Below, piece after piece: positions 45,885-57,784 of a DNA stretch of 64,000 bases (position 1 is its first letter; each line of letters starts with the position of its first letter). Made by a program: the position numbers and the translations under genes. The stretch is from Lethocerus indicus (lineage: Eukaryota; Arthropoda; Insecta; Hemiptera; Belostomatidae), in contig JACDQD010000001.1 in assembly GCA_019843655.1 (NCBI GenBank), positions 42,042,230 to 42,106,229 of the forward strand, read 5' to 3'. The notes under the pieces are model-generated. The model was not told the DNA's origin and ran no database searches. It saw only the letters and a program-made list of their open reading frames with translations.

Positions 45885-46704
45885 TAAAGATTTGTCTTGC
45901 TTGATTAGTCTAACTAAACAGGTTTCGCTTACCTCATAAATTAATTATAACTCCGTTTTCACAGAACCGATATCGATAACAACCAGTTTCACGTTCGCAG
46001 GCGTTTGGTCCCTGCCAAGAAAATCACTCCTCATCGAGTTCTGCAAGCCGAAAAATTAGAAGAAAAATATCGGCACAGTCTACGACAAAAAAAAGGGGAA
46101 AACGTACAGCAACTAAGAAATGGGGAACGATTTTCGAACCGTTCTGTTGAAAACTTTATCCCCTGTCAATGTGTAAAATTGAAAGCGTATTGGAATAGCG
46201 CGGGGTCCCCCTTCCAGGCCCATTCGGAGCTGCGTAGGATTGGGCTCCTTTCTCTCGAGAGTTTCTTGTGATATAGCGGCTATTGCTCGAACTCCCCCAT
46301 GATATTCTTGTCACACTGTCCAGGGCTATACGCAATGTCGCTGCTGTTTTTCAAGCGAAAAAATAAAATAAGAGTTCCGGAAATGTACATTTCTCTTATG
46401 CGACTCGGGTTTTAATTAGCGTTATTTCATAACTCAACCTGAAATTCCGGAAACTTTCAATTTGAACATTCCCTAAAGTTCAATTAATCTGAATCCGGTT
46501 CGCTATTGTCCATCGAAGCTACAACGTTCTTCGTGGAAGAATTTCTCGAAGTTTCGAATCTTGATACGGTAAGCGGTAATTTCCGCATCATGGTAACTGT
46601 CTACAATCGAATATACCATCATAGTTCATTTTTTAATACGAGAGAAACATCAGTATAACACACTAAACACAAGAAAAATCCCGGAATAGCATATGATCAA
46701 CCCC
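43579..46704. other. Non-coding stretch
   Basis: A minus-strand 141-codon frame at 44237-44662 is free of low complexity but matches no family I know. Small hairpins GAAGCC/GGCTTC and AGAGC/GCTCT occur at 43885-43960. An (AT)n lies at 45828-45876. Confidence 0.45.
45828..45876. repeat. (AT)n microsatellite
   Basis: About 24 TA units with an ACACATATATA tail. Confidence 0.9.
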
Positions 46705-46782
46705 TGCTAACTTGCTAAAGTATTACTCGATCCTACCTGAAGTTTGCGATAATTTAGGTTCTGGTCGCGGAAACCTTCGCTC
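46705..46782 (+). repeat. Dispersed repeat family B, copy
   Basis: CTGCTAACTTGC, GTATTACTCGATC, CTGAAGTTTGCGATAA, GGTCGCGGAAACCTTCGCTC. It aligns with the whole of 16932-17027, though diverged. Its end CGGAAACCTTCGCTCATTTAA also matches the inverted copy at 63724. Confidence 0.5.
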
Positions 46783-47439
46783 ATTTAATTTATTGCTACT
46801 TTGAATAGGAGGGCGTTGTCGATTTCGGAACACAGGTTGGGGCTATTGTGAATGACACCGAACCCGATATCTCTTTTACAGCGGGCCCGACTAATCAATT
46901 TTGGCGGTCCTGAATTAATAAAGTCTATATTAAAGTCTAATCTGCCGCTTTGCCTGTCCCACAGCGGGCAATTAATCTGACCGCGGTCCAAATTATTTAC
47001 AAATACTCAGGGCTCAAATTAACGCCCCCTCGTTTGTAAACAATAATTATTGTATTTAGACGCCTGGAGATACCCCAGCTCGATTTTACAGGCGGCCAAG
47101 CGGGAAATTGGAAGTCCAAATCCCAGTTTTCGTACGTGCTTCTTTGAAAAACCCTAATCATTAAACTATTTAATAAATCTATCATTCTTGAATTTTCAGT
47201 TCCTGGCACCCGGAGCATTCTCTCTGCACCGTAGAATGTTCGAGGAGGAATACCAACTGCTATACATGGTGACAACTGCTAACCGAAACTTAAATGTGGA
47301 GCATAATATAATTAAAATGCGTTGTTTTATATGGTTCGCAATAATTATTTATATTATAAAATAATTATTGTCACAGTTATTAGAAAACAATTGAAAGGTA
47401 AATGAAACCGAAACCGGTCTGGCTTAAAACCGAAGATTT

Positions 47440-47868
47440 TTTTTTTAACTGATGATTTTTAACTGGTGTTGATAGTGGATGGGTAGAAGAGGAAAGGGAC
47501 TGAACGAGTGGGTTTGGATGTGGAGAGAGGCGGGAGTGGAATTTAAGGAAGCGTGATTTTGCGACTTCGTCGATTGTTGGTATGTCGAGGTCATTATGGA
47601 TTGTTCGGTTAGAAACATACCGGGGAGCATTAAGGATAGTAAGAAGGACTTTTGATTGGAATCTCTGGATGCGGGCGATGTTGGATTTCTTAGCGGAACC
47701 CCATAACTCAATTCCGTAAGTCCATGTCAGTTTTAAAATGGATTTGTATATTGTAAGTTTGTTGTCTACTGTCAGTTTTGATGTATTTTTCAAAAGAGGT
47801 CTCAGCAGTCCAAATTTGCGGTTGAGGTCTGTTCTTTTGAGTCGCGTATGGGGGTTCCACGTGAAAAC
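47440..47868 (-). pseudogene. Jockey-clade LINE reverse transcriptase C-terminus
   Basis: The minus-strand frame is open over about 140 codons. From 47868 it reads in order TWNPHTRLKRTDLNRKFGLL, TIYKSILKLTWTYGIELWGS, SNIARIQRFQSK, LNAPRYVSNRTIHNDLDIPT and LKFHSRLSPHPNPLV. This is the conserved region after the RT palm in Jockey-type LINEs, including the YK.ILK..WTYGI.LWG and IQRFQ motifs. The catalytic RT core, endonuclease and ORF1 are missing (5' truncation). Beyond PLSTP the frame runs into a T10 run (47438-47447 on the plus strand), probably the old poly(A) tail or an expansion. It is the best-preserved LINE copy in the window and no longer functional. Confidence 0.85.
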
Positions 47869-48112
47869 CGAAGATGAGTGGAGAGAGTTCAGTTCATTCG
47901 CCGGAATTAAAGTCTTGCTTTCAATACTGACTCACGACCGGTTCTTTTACATTAAATTATGTACCACTTTATTCATCTTCATTTTTGGTATCTTGCCGCT
48001 CGTTTCTCCCCGCGAGTCTCCGCGGAGGGATACTTTTCCTAGTTTCCAAGCAAAGCACGGGTATCCATGATGAAAGAGCTTAATCCACATGCTCGGAGAT
48101 AGTGGGTCGCCA

Positions 48113-48475
48113 TTTTTTCATTTACATTCATCGTAAAATCAACCATCAGTTATGAGAGTTTTTTTCACTCGTTTCTCCCGACAAAAAGCTACCCAGTGAT
48201 GGCACTTTTGGTGTGTTTCTGGGCTACAGGAGATATCAAGGACAGCGGAGCTTATGCCATCGTGTCCCCCCACCCTTGGATTGGTAACAGAGGAGAGGGA
48301 CGAAAGAATTGGGATGAGGAGTGAGACGGGAATGAATCGTTAATAATCGGGATTTTATAAATTCAACTGTTGCGGTGAATGGTGCGATTTGAAACATGCC
48401 GGAGAGCATTTCCGAAGGACTTTTGATTGGACTCTCCGATGTTGGACGTTTTGGCGCAGCCCAGATCGCTGTAAA
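48113..48475 (-). pseudogene. Jockey-clade LINE 3' end, degraded copy
   Basis: On the minus strand: GCGCCAAAACGTCCAACATC (the AKTSNI position), SGMFQIAPFTATVEFIKSR, LTIHSRLTPHPNSFV, then a 3' UTR with GTGCCATCACTGGGTAGC and an A-rich end near 48115. It lies 240 bp from the copy at 47440-47868, in the same orientation, but both contain the same region. They are therefore separate insertions, not one split copy. Confidence 0.75.
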
Positions 48476-48539
48476 AAAAAAACATTTCCCGCGAACGACA
48501 GGCGTTCCCGAGAGATGATGCGTTCCATTATACAGAATG

Positions 48540-48605
48540 TATACTGCGGACGATGGCGAAAAACCTATAACGTCCCGGCCAAAGGCCAAACAAGCGAGAC
48601 TTAAG
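48540..48605 (+). repeat. Right-module fragment of families A/C
   Basis: GACGATGGCGAAAAACC, GGCCAAAGGCCAAACAAGCGAG and ACTTAAGAACGAAGAG align with GAAGATGGCGAGCAGCC, CAAAAGACCAAACCAGTGAG and the downstream AGAAC seen at 51800 and 31820. Confidence 0.45.
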
Positions 48606-51433
48606 AACGAAGAGAATGTAATATATATTTGATATCGTGGGACATAAAATTTTATTAGAAAATTGATAAAGGGTTCTCACGCACGAGGCCGGAGTACCAC
48701 CGCGCAAATAAAGTGCGGTCGATTCCTTTCTTCAAACAGGGGAGGAATTTTGTTTGGCGTCGTATCCGGGATGGAATATTTCAATTTTCCCCACCCTTTC
48801 GTCGGCCGGATCATTTCACAAATTTCGCGAAATCCTATCAGCCATCGCCGGTAGTACGGTTTTTCAAAATGCCGACAAAAGGCGATCGTTACTAATCGAC
48901 GAAGGACGAATTCGAGACCGCTCACCGTCGATTTTTCCGGACTCGGAGCGATTCAAAAGAAAAAAGAACCCGTTGTAATTCCTGTAAAGCGTCACGCGCT
49001 CCACGTTAGCGTGCGCCGCGGTAATCCGCGGATTAAAAAAAGGCCACCCCCCACCCGCAACAACCCCTTCATCACCAAAAAATAAAATTTTTTCGGTTGT
49101 TTGCCCTATTAATGGGGGATGTAATTTCCGACCTGGAGGCGTCGACTACCGACTATTTTTTACTTTAAACTTGACGGCGATTACCGAATTTCGCTTCCAA
49201 CAGCACAACTTTCGAGGGTCGAACGGAGCCGCTATTTCCGTTTCCAAATTTGTCAACCCTTGTGAGTCTATTTGAGTTAGCCCTCTCCCCTTTCAGTAGG
49301 CTACAGTACAGAGTTTGTTAAACTTGAGTGATTTAGGTGAAGGGTATTAGTAGACAGATATCAAGCGTGTTAATATAAAGCATATTTTCTCCGTTATCGA
49401 AGATAAATTTGAACGCTTCTAAGAATAGGGAAGGGTATTAAGTCAGGGACTAAAGAACAGATTATTGAAGTTCAGTATTCCGTTGTTTCGGCCGCTCTAG
49501 CACTATCTGCATTTTCTTCTTCGCGCCCACCATTTTCACCGAACTTTAACTTTATGAAACGCTAAATTGGCTAATTTCAGTCTTCCCCCTCGTTTGAATT
49601 AGCACGCCGGGCGTTGGGACCCGTCGCGAATGTGCACGGTGTTAAGTTGCCCCCCGTTCTTTTAAAGCCGACGGTAAAATTTGATATCGTACAATTCGCT
49701 ATGTGATGATGAGTTTCGAAAGTTCAAATTCGGCCAACTCTAAACAGTAGCCACGATGTTTAACTGCTAAAACCGCGCCATAGGCTCCATATTTAAGACG
49801 ATATAATACCCGTAAATACGCGAGATAGCGACTATTCGGAAATATACGTAACGGAGTAATAAGACGGACCTTGTAATTAAAAAATATTAATTAAACACAG
49901 AAAAAACCTGCCCGTCAATACGAATTTATTGACGGGATGCTACTGACGACGGCAAATAGGATGGGACCGAATCAGGGAGCACGGAGAGAGTGAACTAGGT
50001 ATAATATTATTGCATAATTTATATTTATTTTAAACGAATGCTACCGACCCGGCCTCCTGGCGAATACAAGACATTTTTGGAATTCCTCAATACTGGTAAC
50101 GTCTTTAGCAAATTAGCAGTGTGCCATTGCATTACCCGCGCTACAAGTAGGAACTGTAGCAAGTAGAATAACAGGCTGGGAAATTCGGGCAGTGTGATTT
50201 TATTCGGCAGCGAGAACACCCCGCAGTTTCCTTATCCCACCGGGGTTTTCGGAGAGGGTGCTTTACGAGGACATAACCGAGAGGATCTATCGCGTAGCCC
50301 GGTTTGACTGGCTGTCACTATTGTCGGCATTCGGACAACTTTTACCGAGCGCAGATGGGATCCCAAAGTCAGCCAGGGACAAAAACATCAAATCAACCCG
50401 AGCGTCGGCCCCTACCCGCAGTTCGTAAATAGAGCCGGAGTTTTATGTCGGGCGTATACGACGTATACACCACGCTAAACCCAGTGGAGGCAGGAAGCGA
50501 AGTCCCCCCAAATATAGCCGAACATTAACAATGCCGACGGGTAGGTGTACAGTTTGGACGGGGTGTTTTGCGAGTGCTTAGTGGGAAGGTGACATCCTCA
50601 ACGCTTCGGGATGAGCCCATGACACTGATAAAATTTATTGCGCCTGAATATGATATTCATTTATGATTTTTCAATGACGGTCGGTTGTTTAAAATTTATA
50701 CAGATCGCAATAAAGGGTTTGCCTACTTCCTCCTTCAAGTTTTTTTCTGAGCGTTTCAATAGAGTCTCGAAATGTTCTGTCATCAGTAAAATTCGATCTT
50801 TCCGTCGCGCTATATATTGTCGGTTCGTCAGCCGGTTCACATCAATTGCGAAAATAGAAAGTGTTTTATACAAAATTAAAGCGTTTATTCCGCAAATTCT
50901 AACCGGAAATCAAACGCCGAGGAAACGAAAGAGTCTACAGAACGGAGTTCGGAGTAGAACTCATCCAGACCAAGCATTCTCGGTAACACGTTGCATTCTT
51001 CCTGTTGCCCGCATGCGCACTCCGAATGGCCTAACCGTGCTCTACTTCTGATTAAATTTCGTTCAGGTTTCGAAAATTGTATTTCCCTCTTCTTTTCAAC
51101 TCCTCGGCAGCGGGCCGGCCGGGTTTATATGAATGCGACCAAATGGGCGAAGTAAGGAAAGCGAATATGACGAGAACACTTGTTTGAACAGTGTAGGTTT
51201 TCTTTATTCTTCAAGTTTCCTTTACGGCGTGGCAAAGTTCATTTCTCATCCGCCGCACCTGCGGCCGACCAACTTAGCCCGGGAGCTTAGAACCTAAAAC
51301 TCGCGAAATTTCGGCATCCTCTTTTGTTTCTAACAACATGCCCCTTTTACGCTAACTATATTCTAATGTACATTTCAACAATATAGTGGTATTCGAAAAT
51401 ATATACTACGCATATATCCCCTAAGACATGTGA
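48606..51433. other. Non-coding stretch
   Basis: No gene recognised. Frames at 50638-51051 (plus) and 50661-50873 (minus) overlap each other and match nothing known. A perfect 10-bp stem lies at 49911-49936. Confidence 0.45.
49911..49936. other. Perfect 10-bp stem-loop
   Basis: CCCGTCAATA and TATTGACGGG flank CGAATT. The stem is GC-capped and perfect, but too short for a microRNA precursor. No flanking T-run or gene points to a terminator or regulatory role. Confidence 0.5.
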
Positions 51434-51916
51434 GCTTGGTCACAACTATTAGGGTCTGACTTCCAAATATATGACAGGAGGCCTATCTAGTATTATGTAT
51501 TTACGATCATAAGAGATTTCCTATTGATCCAAAATTTATTGAAAGAAGTTTATTTTTAGTAATATAGTTAATTGGTGCAAGTGCACCTAACGAACATTAG
51601 TTAAGTACATTTTCGCACCACCTTCAGGGGGCGCTAGTTTATCGGTTCTAGTGCACCCAACGAACTTTAGTTAGGTACACTTCCGCACCACCCTCAAGGA
51701 GTCGCTAGTTAATCGGTGCAACCACAGTACAAGTGATAGAGACAGTGTAGTGAGGATACCCAAAAAACATCCAAAGTGCCAAAGTGGCTAACACCCTTAC
51801 TGAAGATGGCGAGCAGCCAAAACGGGTCTAGCAAAAGACCAAACCAGTGAGAGGAGACAGAAACGCGCGAAATCTACGGTATTACAACCCCTCGCAGACC
51901 ACAGAACGGGTATTCT
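51434..51916 (+). repeat. Dispersed repeat family A, copy 2 (longest)
   Basis: It matches 8444-8811 end to end and 31811-31887 at its right end. It contains two full 70-71 bp tandem subrepeats (51568-51637, 51638-51708) and a third partial one from 51709. Each subrepeat holds GGTGCAAGTGCACC-like sequence at the start and CGCACCACC near the end. The two can pair as an imperfect hairpin with G-U pairs. Then come ATACCCAAAAAACATCC, GAAGATGGCGAGCAGCC, CAGTGAGAGGAGACAG, CGAAATCTACGGTATT and ACCCCTCGCAGACCACAGAAC. No coding capacity. A non-autonomous element with internal subrepeats is the best description. Confidence 0.7.
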
Positions 51917-52710
51917 AAATTAATTTTAAAATAGTACCAAAAATAAACATTGTTCGAATCTAAGAACTAGTATCATGTGGTTTGCAACATTGTTCTTACG
52001 AACTTTATAGGGCCATAGGTATATATAGTACACTAATTGTTTTCAGAAGATATTAAAATATAAAAGGAATAATAAAATCAAAATTGTCACGAGACCGCGG
52101 ACTGGATTTTAACCGGTCCGATAATGTAAGTCCCCAATTACAGAGAGGCGGTAATAGGAGATAGGCGCTATCTGGGCCTGCCTGAGGTGGTTGGGCGGAG
52201 GGGGGTGTCTGCACCCATTAAATTTCCATTAGGTTTAATAACCGAATCGGATCAATTTGTGCGGCAGATCCCGATCGATAAGGCGCAAATCGAATACGAA
52301 TTAAGGGACCCGGAAGGCCTGTGGTCGGAGGAGGGGTGTCCGATTCTAAATCTAACCGTTCGTGGAGAGCCCCCGTCGCGGCTATGAATTTTTCTGTCTC
52401 GACTAAGGGTCCTCAAAACCGCGACAACGCGAACGGCCAGGACAGAAACAGGGTGCAGGCGTTTTTCTCCGAAACAAGGAAAGGTAACCCGAACGTTAAG
52501 AACGGGAATAAATTAGTTCCGATATTAATATTGACAACAGATCACAACTATTACTTGCGAATAAATTATTAATTTTCCACAGTATTTTAAGACCTAACAG
52601 TTCATATTGAATTGAGTTGTGGTGATCCACCGAGCCGTCCCACAGAATTCAATCATCGCAATCTATATTCCTTCGTAAAATCGTAAATATTATCCGTCCC
52701 AATTTGAAAG
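51917..52710. other. Non-coding stretch
   Basis: Frames at 52187-52387 and 52321-52572 are short and unlike known proteins. Nothing else seen. Confidence 0.45.
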
Positions 52711-52848
52711 TCTCGTTCGTTCACGAATTAGCCGCTTCCCGGTATATATCACATCGTTCCGATCCTCTGACCAAATTCCGGAAAATACCGAGTGCCGCCT
52801 TGAGAGGTAAAATGGCCACATGATTTCCTCACTATCTAATAAGGACAG
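52711..52848 (+). repeat. Dispersed repeat family D, copy 2
   Basis: It is collinear with 128-301: TCTCGTTCGTTCACGAATTA, TTCCGGAAAATACCGAG, then GGCCACATGATTTCCTCAC. It is about 35 bp shorter in the first half. Non-coding. Confidence 0.6.
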
Positions 52849-53560
52849 TCACTAAAATATAAGGAAAAAAATATTGTAGTCGTGACTACAAATAAAAATA
52901 ATAAATCCGAAACCGAATTTCTCGATATCACTGACACACTGACAGGTATATTAAATTAAAAATACTGTTATAAAGGAGAAGGATCAATGTATATTCTGAC
53001 GAGGACGCGACGAATAAAATCGGGACGATAGAGGATGGCAGTCAGGCTTCCTGCGTCCACATCCGACTAGACATTGGCTCAGTCATTCAATTGTCTCGAA
53101 AATGGATGTTTACCGTGAAATGCCGGCCCGGTCGGTGGAACGGCCCGTTTCGGAATAGCTGGGGATTAACACATCCGCGGCCCAATTTACATTTAAATTT
53201 ACAGCGTCTGTAAATAGCACCCCCCTTCTGTACTGTTGCTGTTGCTAGTTTCGGCTCAACGCCAGGATATCACCGTTCCTGCAAATTTGGGACAGTCGCC
53301 CCTGCGATAACCAGTTATTACTTAATATGATAACATGATACGATCTGTTGATGGATAACACAATTCAGGTTACCTACCTAATGGTTTACCGAGATAAATA
53401 AGTTTATAACGTGAATTCAATCGTATTTTTAATTCAATTTTTTAAACGTCAATATGTTCTCTTTGTCAGATTCGATTGAAGTAAGTGTTGACGGACTATC
53501 CAAAACGTACACCAGAAGTCTATTAGTTCAGAGCGAAAGTGGACTGAAGCGTAGGGAAGA

Positions 53561-53651
53561 TCAGTAAGGCTCAGAAACTAAGCCCGTGTAACTCTTGTAT
53601 ATTGGGGGCCTAGCATAATAGTGACGCCGTATTGTGTTTTCACAAAATTGC
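53561..53651 (-). repeat. Dispersed repeat family C, inverted copy 5
   Basis: Plus strand AGTAAGGCTCAGAAACTAAG, CCGTGTAACTCTTGTAT, GGGGGCCTAGCATAATAGTG and ACGCCGTATTGTG, the reverse complement of the core at 18680-18760. The most diverged of the five copies. Confidence 0.55.
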
Positions 53652-53842
53652 ACTATACACTATACAGCTCCGCCAACCAACATCATCAGCGGTAGGGGTA
53701 TAAAATCTCACTAGTGATGATATTCCATCTTCACGGAATATAATAAATTATTATAATAACTAACAATTATTACTAATAAACCTCGCAAACAAAAAAGGTA
53801 TTCTCAACTAATACATATTTACTTCCAGCTCGCGAATCGTTT

Positions 53843-53846
<4 letters not shown>

Positions 53847-53905
<59 letters not shown>
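53847..53905. repeat. (AT)n microsatellite
   Basis: About 29 uninterrupted AT units. Confidence 0.95.
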
Positions 53906-53907
<2 letters not shown>

Positions 53908-54326
53908 CTGCAGTACAATTTATAAGAGTGAACATTCATAGGTAAAATATTGTCCTTTTTAACCCAATTTCATACAGTGTCACTCCTTTCATAAACACTC
54001 CCATACTCGCATACGCCGCACGTACAGAGGATACTTGAGCCTGCATTTCTACAAGTATAACAGTGCTGCATTTCATACATTTGAACCACTATATGGTAAG
54101 CCCCTTTTCCGTCCCCTTTGTCATATTTTAAAAATTCTTTTCGCTAGTCTCCACTGGTATCCCCTTTCTCTCCTTTCTGTTTAGGGATTTTCGTAGTAAT
54201 GTGCGATTGTGCTGGATTAACTAACACATGTCGGTACAAGAATTAAATACAATTAATTTCGTATGTTTACTACGTGTATTAAGATCTGTTTTAACGATGA
54301 AGACAACAATATAAAAAATTTATTTA

Positions 54327-54347
54327 CAGGGAAAAATTATTTCCCTG
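54327..54347. other. Perfect 8-bp stem-loop
   Basis: CAGGGAAA and TTTCCCTG flank AATTA. No associated gene. Confidence 0.45.
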
Positions 54348-55027
54348 ATGTCTAAAACTTGTAGATTTTTTCTTGAAATTAATGAGCCGCTGGCAGTTAG
54401 GCACGTGGTAAATATTTCGATTTCGCAGTCGAATAAATTCTTCTTTTCCTATCAAATTGCCGCACTCCAATAATGGAGGCATATATGGGCATGCATGTAT
54501 ATTTATGAGTGAACCAAGCGAAGAACCAATGAGTTAAGAAGATACTAAAACCGAAGCAACTCAAGTATTCTCAAAAAATTATTTCTAATGAGAGTTATTT
54601 ATTATTTAACCGGAATAAAGGAATTAGTTTCGATGAAATAATCACAGAGCTCGATAATGGAACAAATTAATGTGGAATTGAACGTAATCGGTTCAAATTT
54701 TTCACTGAACGTTGACGCTCGAGTTTTTCTTAAATTTAAATTAAAGCCTATATTGCCCCAACACCGCGGTCACTCTAATTCCATATAATAATACAAATAT
54801 ATAATCATCGCCTATGAAAAGAATTATAAATGGACATTAAAAAATTAATTAAATCGGAATAATTATTTAGGGAAAGTATTCCGGTAAAGTGCTTATTTGT
54901 TTTTTAATATATCCCGGGTACAGTCAAAGCGGCATTAAATCCGAATCTCAAACGTGTATATTACAGAAATATCATGTACATATTTAACGACATAAAGACG
55001 CTTCTATATTAATATGACTTTTAATTA

Positions 55028-55090
55028 TCACATACTACTTTCGGTGGGATCGCATAATACCGTCAGAAGAACCTCGGTTAGCAGAAATTG
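55028..55090 (-). repeat. Dispersed repeat family B, inverted copy
   Basis: Plus-strand GATCGCATAATACCGTCAGA and AGAACCTCGGTTAGCAGAAA are the reverse complement of the GCTAACCGAGGTTCTTC...GTATTA(A/T)GCGAT part of 4843-4916. Confidence 0.5.
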
Positions 55091-55659
55091 ACATAGTAGC
55101 AGTCGCTTTCCTTAATATTTGTACGTTTTGAATTTTGTTAATATTCGACGGTTTGGCCGAACAGAGTTTTATGATTTAGATGGAAAAAATTTGGAAAACA
55201 ACCCGCGCACCGGCTCTATATATTTTCCCGGTCGGATGTTCCGAAAGGGGGTTATTAAAACGTCCGATGGTAAGGGGACGGGGGGCCTGTATGGAGGGAG
55301 TAAGGTCCGGGGATATTTCCGGCCGGGAATAGGACCGCTTCCTGCCCCTTAAACATTCCATCTCTGGGACCGATTGTTGTATAAACGTCCCGCACTAAAC
55401 TGCTCCCAAATTTAGGAACACCCGCTTATATCAAAACAGGTAAAATGTTATTCTTCGTTAGAAACTTCTTATATTACAAATTCTTTCTACGAATTCGGAA
55501 AAAGGTAAAAAATTAAATACAAATGTGCCGAGGCTGAAAATTCCATAGTTATACAATTTCGTACTTAAAACTCGATATTGATATTAGATAGTCCATATGT
55601 CCAGAGCGTTTCTTATTAGGAGTATGTCATCATATTCGAGTCATATCATGAAGAAGATG
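55091..55659. other. Non-coding stretch
   Basis: A 77-codon plus frame (55119-55352), Gly-rich at its end, overlaps a 61-codon antisense frame. No match known. Confidence 0.4.
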
Positions 55660-55835
55660 AGATGATGAGAAAGGTGAAAATGAAATTTGGGATGAGATTT
55701 CATCTTTAGGTATGTTGAGGTCGTGGCGAAGAGCGTGATTGGAAACTTAGCGAACAGTATTCGAGGAAGGACTTTTGTTTTGAATCTCAGGATGTGAGCG
55801 TTGGATGTTTTGGTGGATCCCCATAAATCGATGCT
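55660..55835 (-). pseudogene. Jockey-clade LINE fragment, badly degraded
   Basis: On the minus strand: GGATCCACCAAAACATCCAA then CACATCCTGAGATTCAAAAC and CGCCACGACCTCAACATACC, aligning with the G(S)A.KSNI...RFQSK...HNDLNIP region of 47440-47868. Several stops and shifts. No 3' UTR is recognised. Confidence 0.6.
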
Positions 55836-57784
55836 CAGTCAGTTAATATTTAATAATATTAGAATGTTACGTAATATCGGGTGTGTCAGCGGGAGATAGT
55901 TTCGGATAATATCTACCTTCGCTTTCAGGAAATACGAACGAGAAATATTTATTATAATTGTACTTAGGGAGTAGTATTAGTAAGATGAGAGAATTGGACG
56001 GAGTAGATACGCGGGACTGGTTTGCGGTTTGTATCGAGGGGTTTAAGTCCATTTCAGAAGCCTGGAGAGCCCTCAAATTTTCGAGAGGATATTCGAACGC
56101 GTGGCTTCCAGCGAGTCAATAGACAAGTTAATTTAATAACTTATCGAATTATCAGCTTCTTCCCACCGTCAGTAAACCGAACGACACCACGTGGCCGGAC
56201 AGGGATTCGGTGCTTTGTTCGACAACAAGAAAAAGTATCCTTAACACTTTCATTTTAACCGTTCTATTGCTACAAATGTACAATATAATTAGTGACATTG
56301 ATGATAAGTAGCACAAATTGAGGATAATGAAGGCGAAAGCCACTATATTTTTTTAAAAGTATATTTATTTTTCTGGAATGTTTAAATCGCGTGGCCACTT
56401 ACATTTCAGAGTGGAAAAAGTGAGGGACGAGAGAAACATCACGATTCGAACCATCATCAGTCCGCACTTTGATTGGAACATATTTTTCTCAACCTATTCG
56501 TATTCACGTCGCGGATATAAATCGGGCAAGCGGATCGCGGACGTTAGAGTGGGTCCACCCGCAGGGATTTAATGAGACGGATCTAACTCCAGGTGGATAT
56601 TCAATGGACTGAGCCGGGAGTTTAACGACGGCTAAAACACGCGCGCGCACACACACGCACATGCAATGTTCTCCCAGTTACCTGAACCCACACCCCTTTC
56701 ACGAAACGGATTTACACTTCTCCTCAAACCGGCCTCCCACTCTTCGTTAAAATCTTCGTTCAACCCGTATTTCCTCAGTGAATTTTCGCCAACACATTTT
56801 CACGTTCCTTCATGTATACGCTGTTTTGTTATATATGGATATATACGGAGCGTGAAGTCCATTTAAAACCTGGTCCGGCAACATATATATGTTTTATATA
56901 TGTTCAACTAATTGACCGGGAATATATGAAAACGTTCAACTAACTAATGTTCCCGTTTAATAAATTTTTTGGCCTAAAGATCTTCTGTAGCCCGTATACA
57001 CGTCAAAAGAGCCACCAGAGTTTATCCAGAGAAACAAGAAATATAAAAATACACTATAGCAGTTGTAATTATAACTATTATATAAAGGTTATATTTCTGG
57101 TTAAAAACAGTATTTTTAGTATTTATTCGTATTTTTATAAACGCTGGACGCATTGAGGGTATTAAATATCTTGCCTTGACTTATTCATATGTACATCCTT
57201 TATAAAGTAACTGAGACTTTTATATCGGCAATTTTATGTATAAATAAAACCAATCCTTTCAAAAATAAATCTATACAGTTCATTCATATATAACCTATAA
57301 TCAGTTGAGTTTTTAAATACTGATAGCTGATTTACCGAATTTAGCCAAATTAGTAAATGTAAATTGAAATCGGAATAATTTGTTAAAAGGAGAATTAACG
57401 TTAGGTTGCATTTTTGTTTCAAAGAATATAAACATTGATTATAAGGGCGAATAATATACCGTATGTTTAATTCTTCGTTCACTTCTATTAAAACAGCTTA
57501 ATATGAAATGGTTACCTAACTGGGGTCGTTAAACGCAAGACCTAAAAAGGACATCGATAACCGAGCAAGTATGCGGAATGGCTCGAGTAGTGAATAGTGA
57601 CTGTTCTTTAACGGTAGTGAAACGCTGATTCACCATATTTGGAATTCGTCTTTTCCTTTTTGAAATCAACTCAGTTCAGAATCGTTCAGAACCACGGAGA
57701 ATAATACAGTAACTAAGACTCGTTATTAGGATTATACAGAAAGACCGGAAATACTTTTGGATATTTACCGATTATCATTTATTA
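55836..57784. other. Non-coding stretch containing family E copy 1
   Basis: 56243-56395 is a direct-repeat copy listed separately. A short (GC/CA)n lies at 56640-56665. Frames up to 78 codons match nothing known. Confidence 0.4.
56243..56395 (+). repeat. Dispersed repeat family E, copy 1
   Basis: It matches 58699-58852 in the same orientation: CATTTTAACCGTTCTATTG, AATGTACA..TA(C)AATtAG, TGATGATAAGTAGCACAA, GTATATTTATTTTTCTGGA(A/G)TGTTTAAA. About 2.46 kb separates the copies. Confidence 0.65.

Larger units (their letters stand above)
52849..55027. other. Non-coding stretch with one family C copy
   Basis: It holds the inverted family C copy at 53561-53651, the (AT)n at 53847-53905 and a perfect 8-bp stem-loop at 54327-54347. 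No gene recognised. Confidence 0.45.

Noticed and set aside
50638..51051. 137-codon plus frame and 70-codon minus frame over the same DNA
   Set aside because: Only one at most could be real and neither shows a motif. Overlap of open frames suggests base composition.
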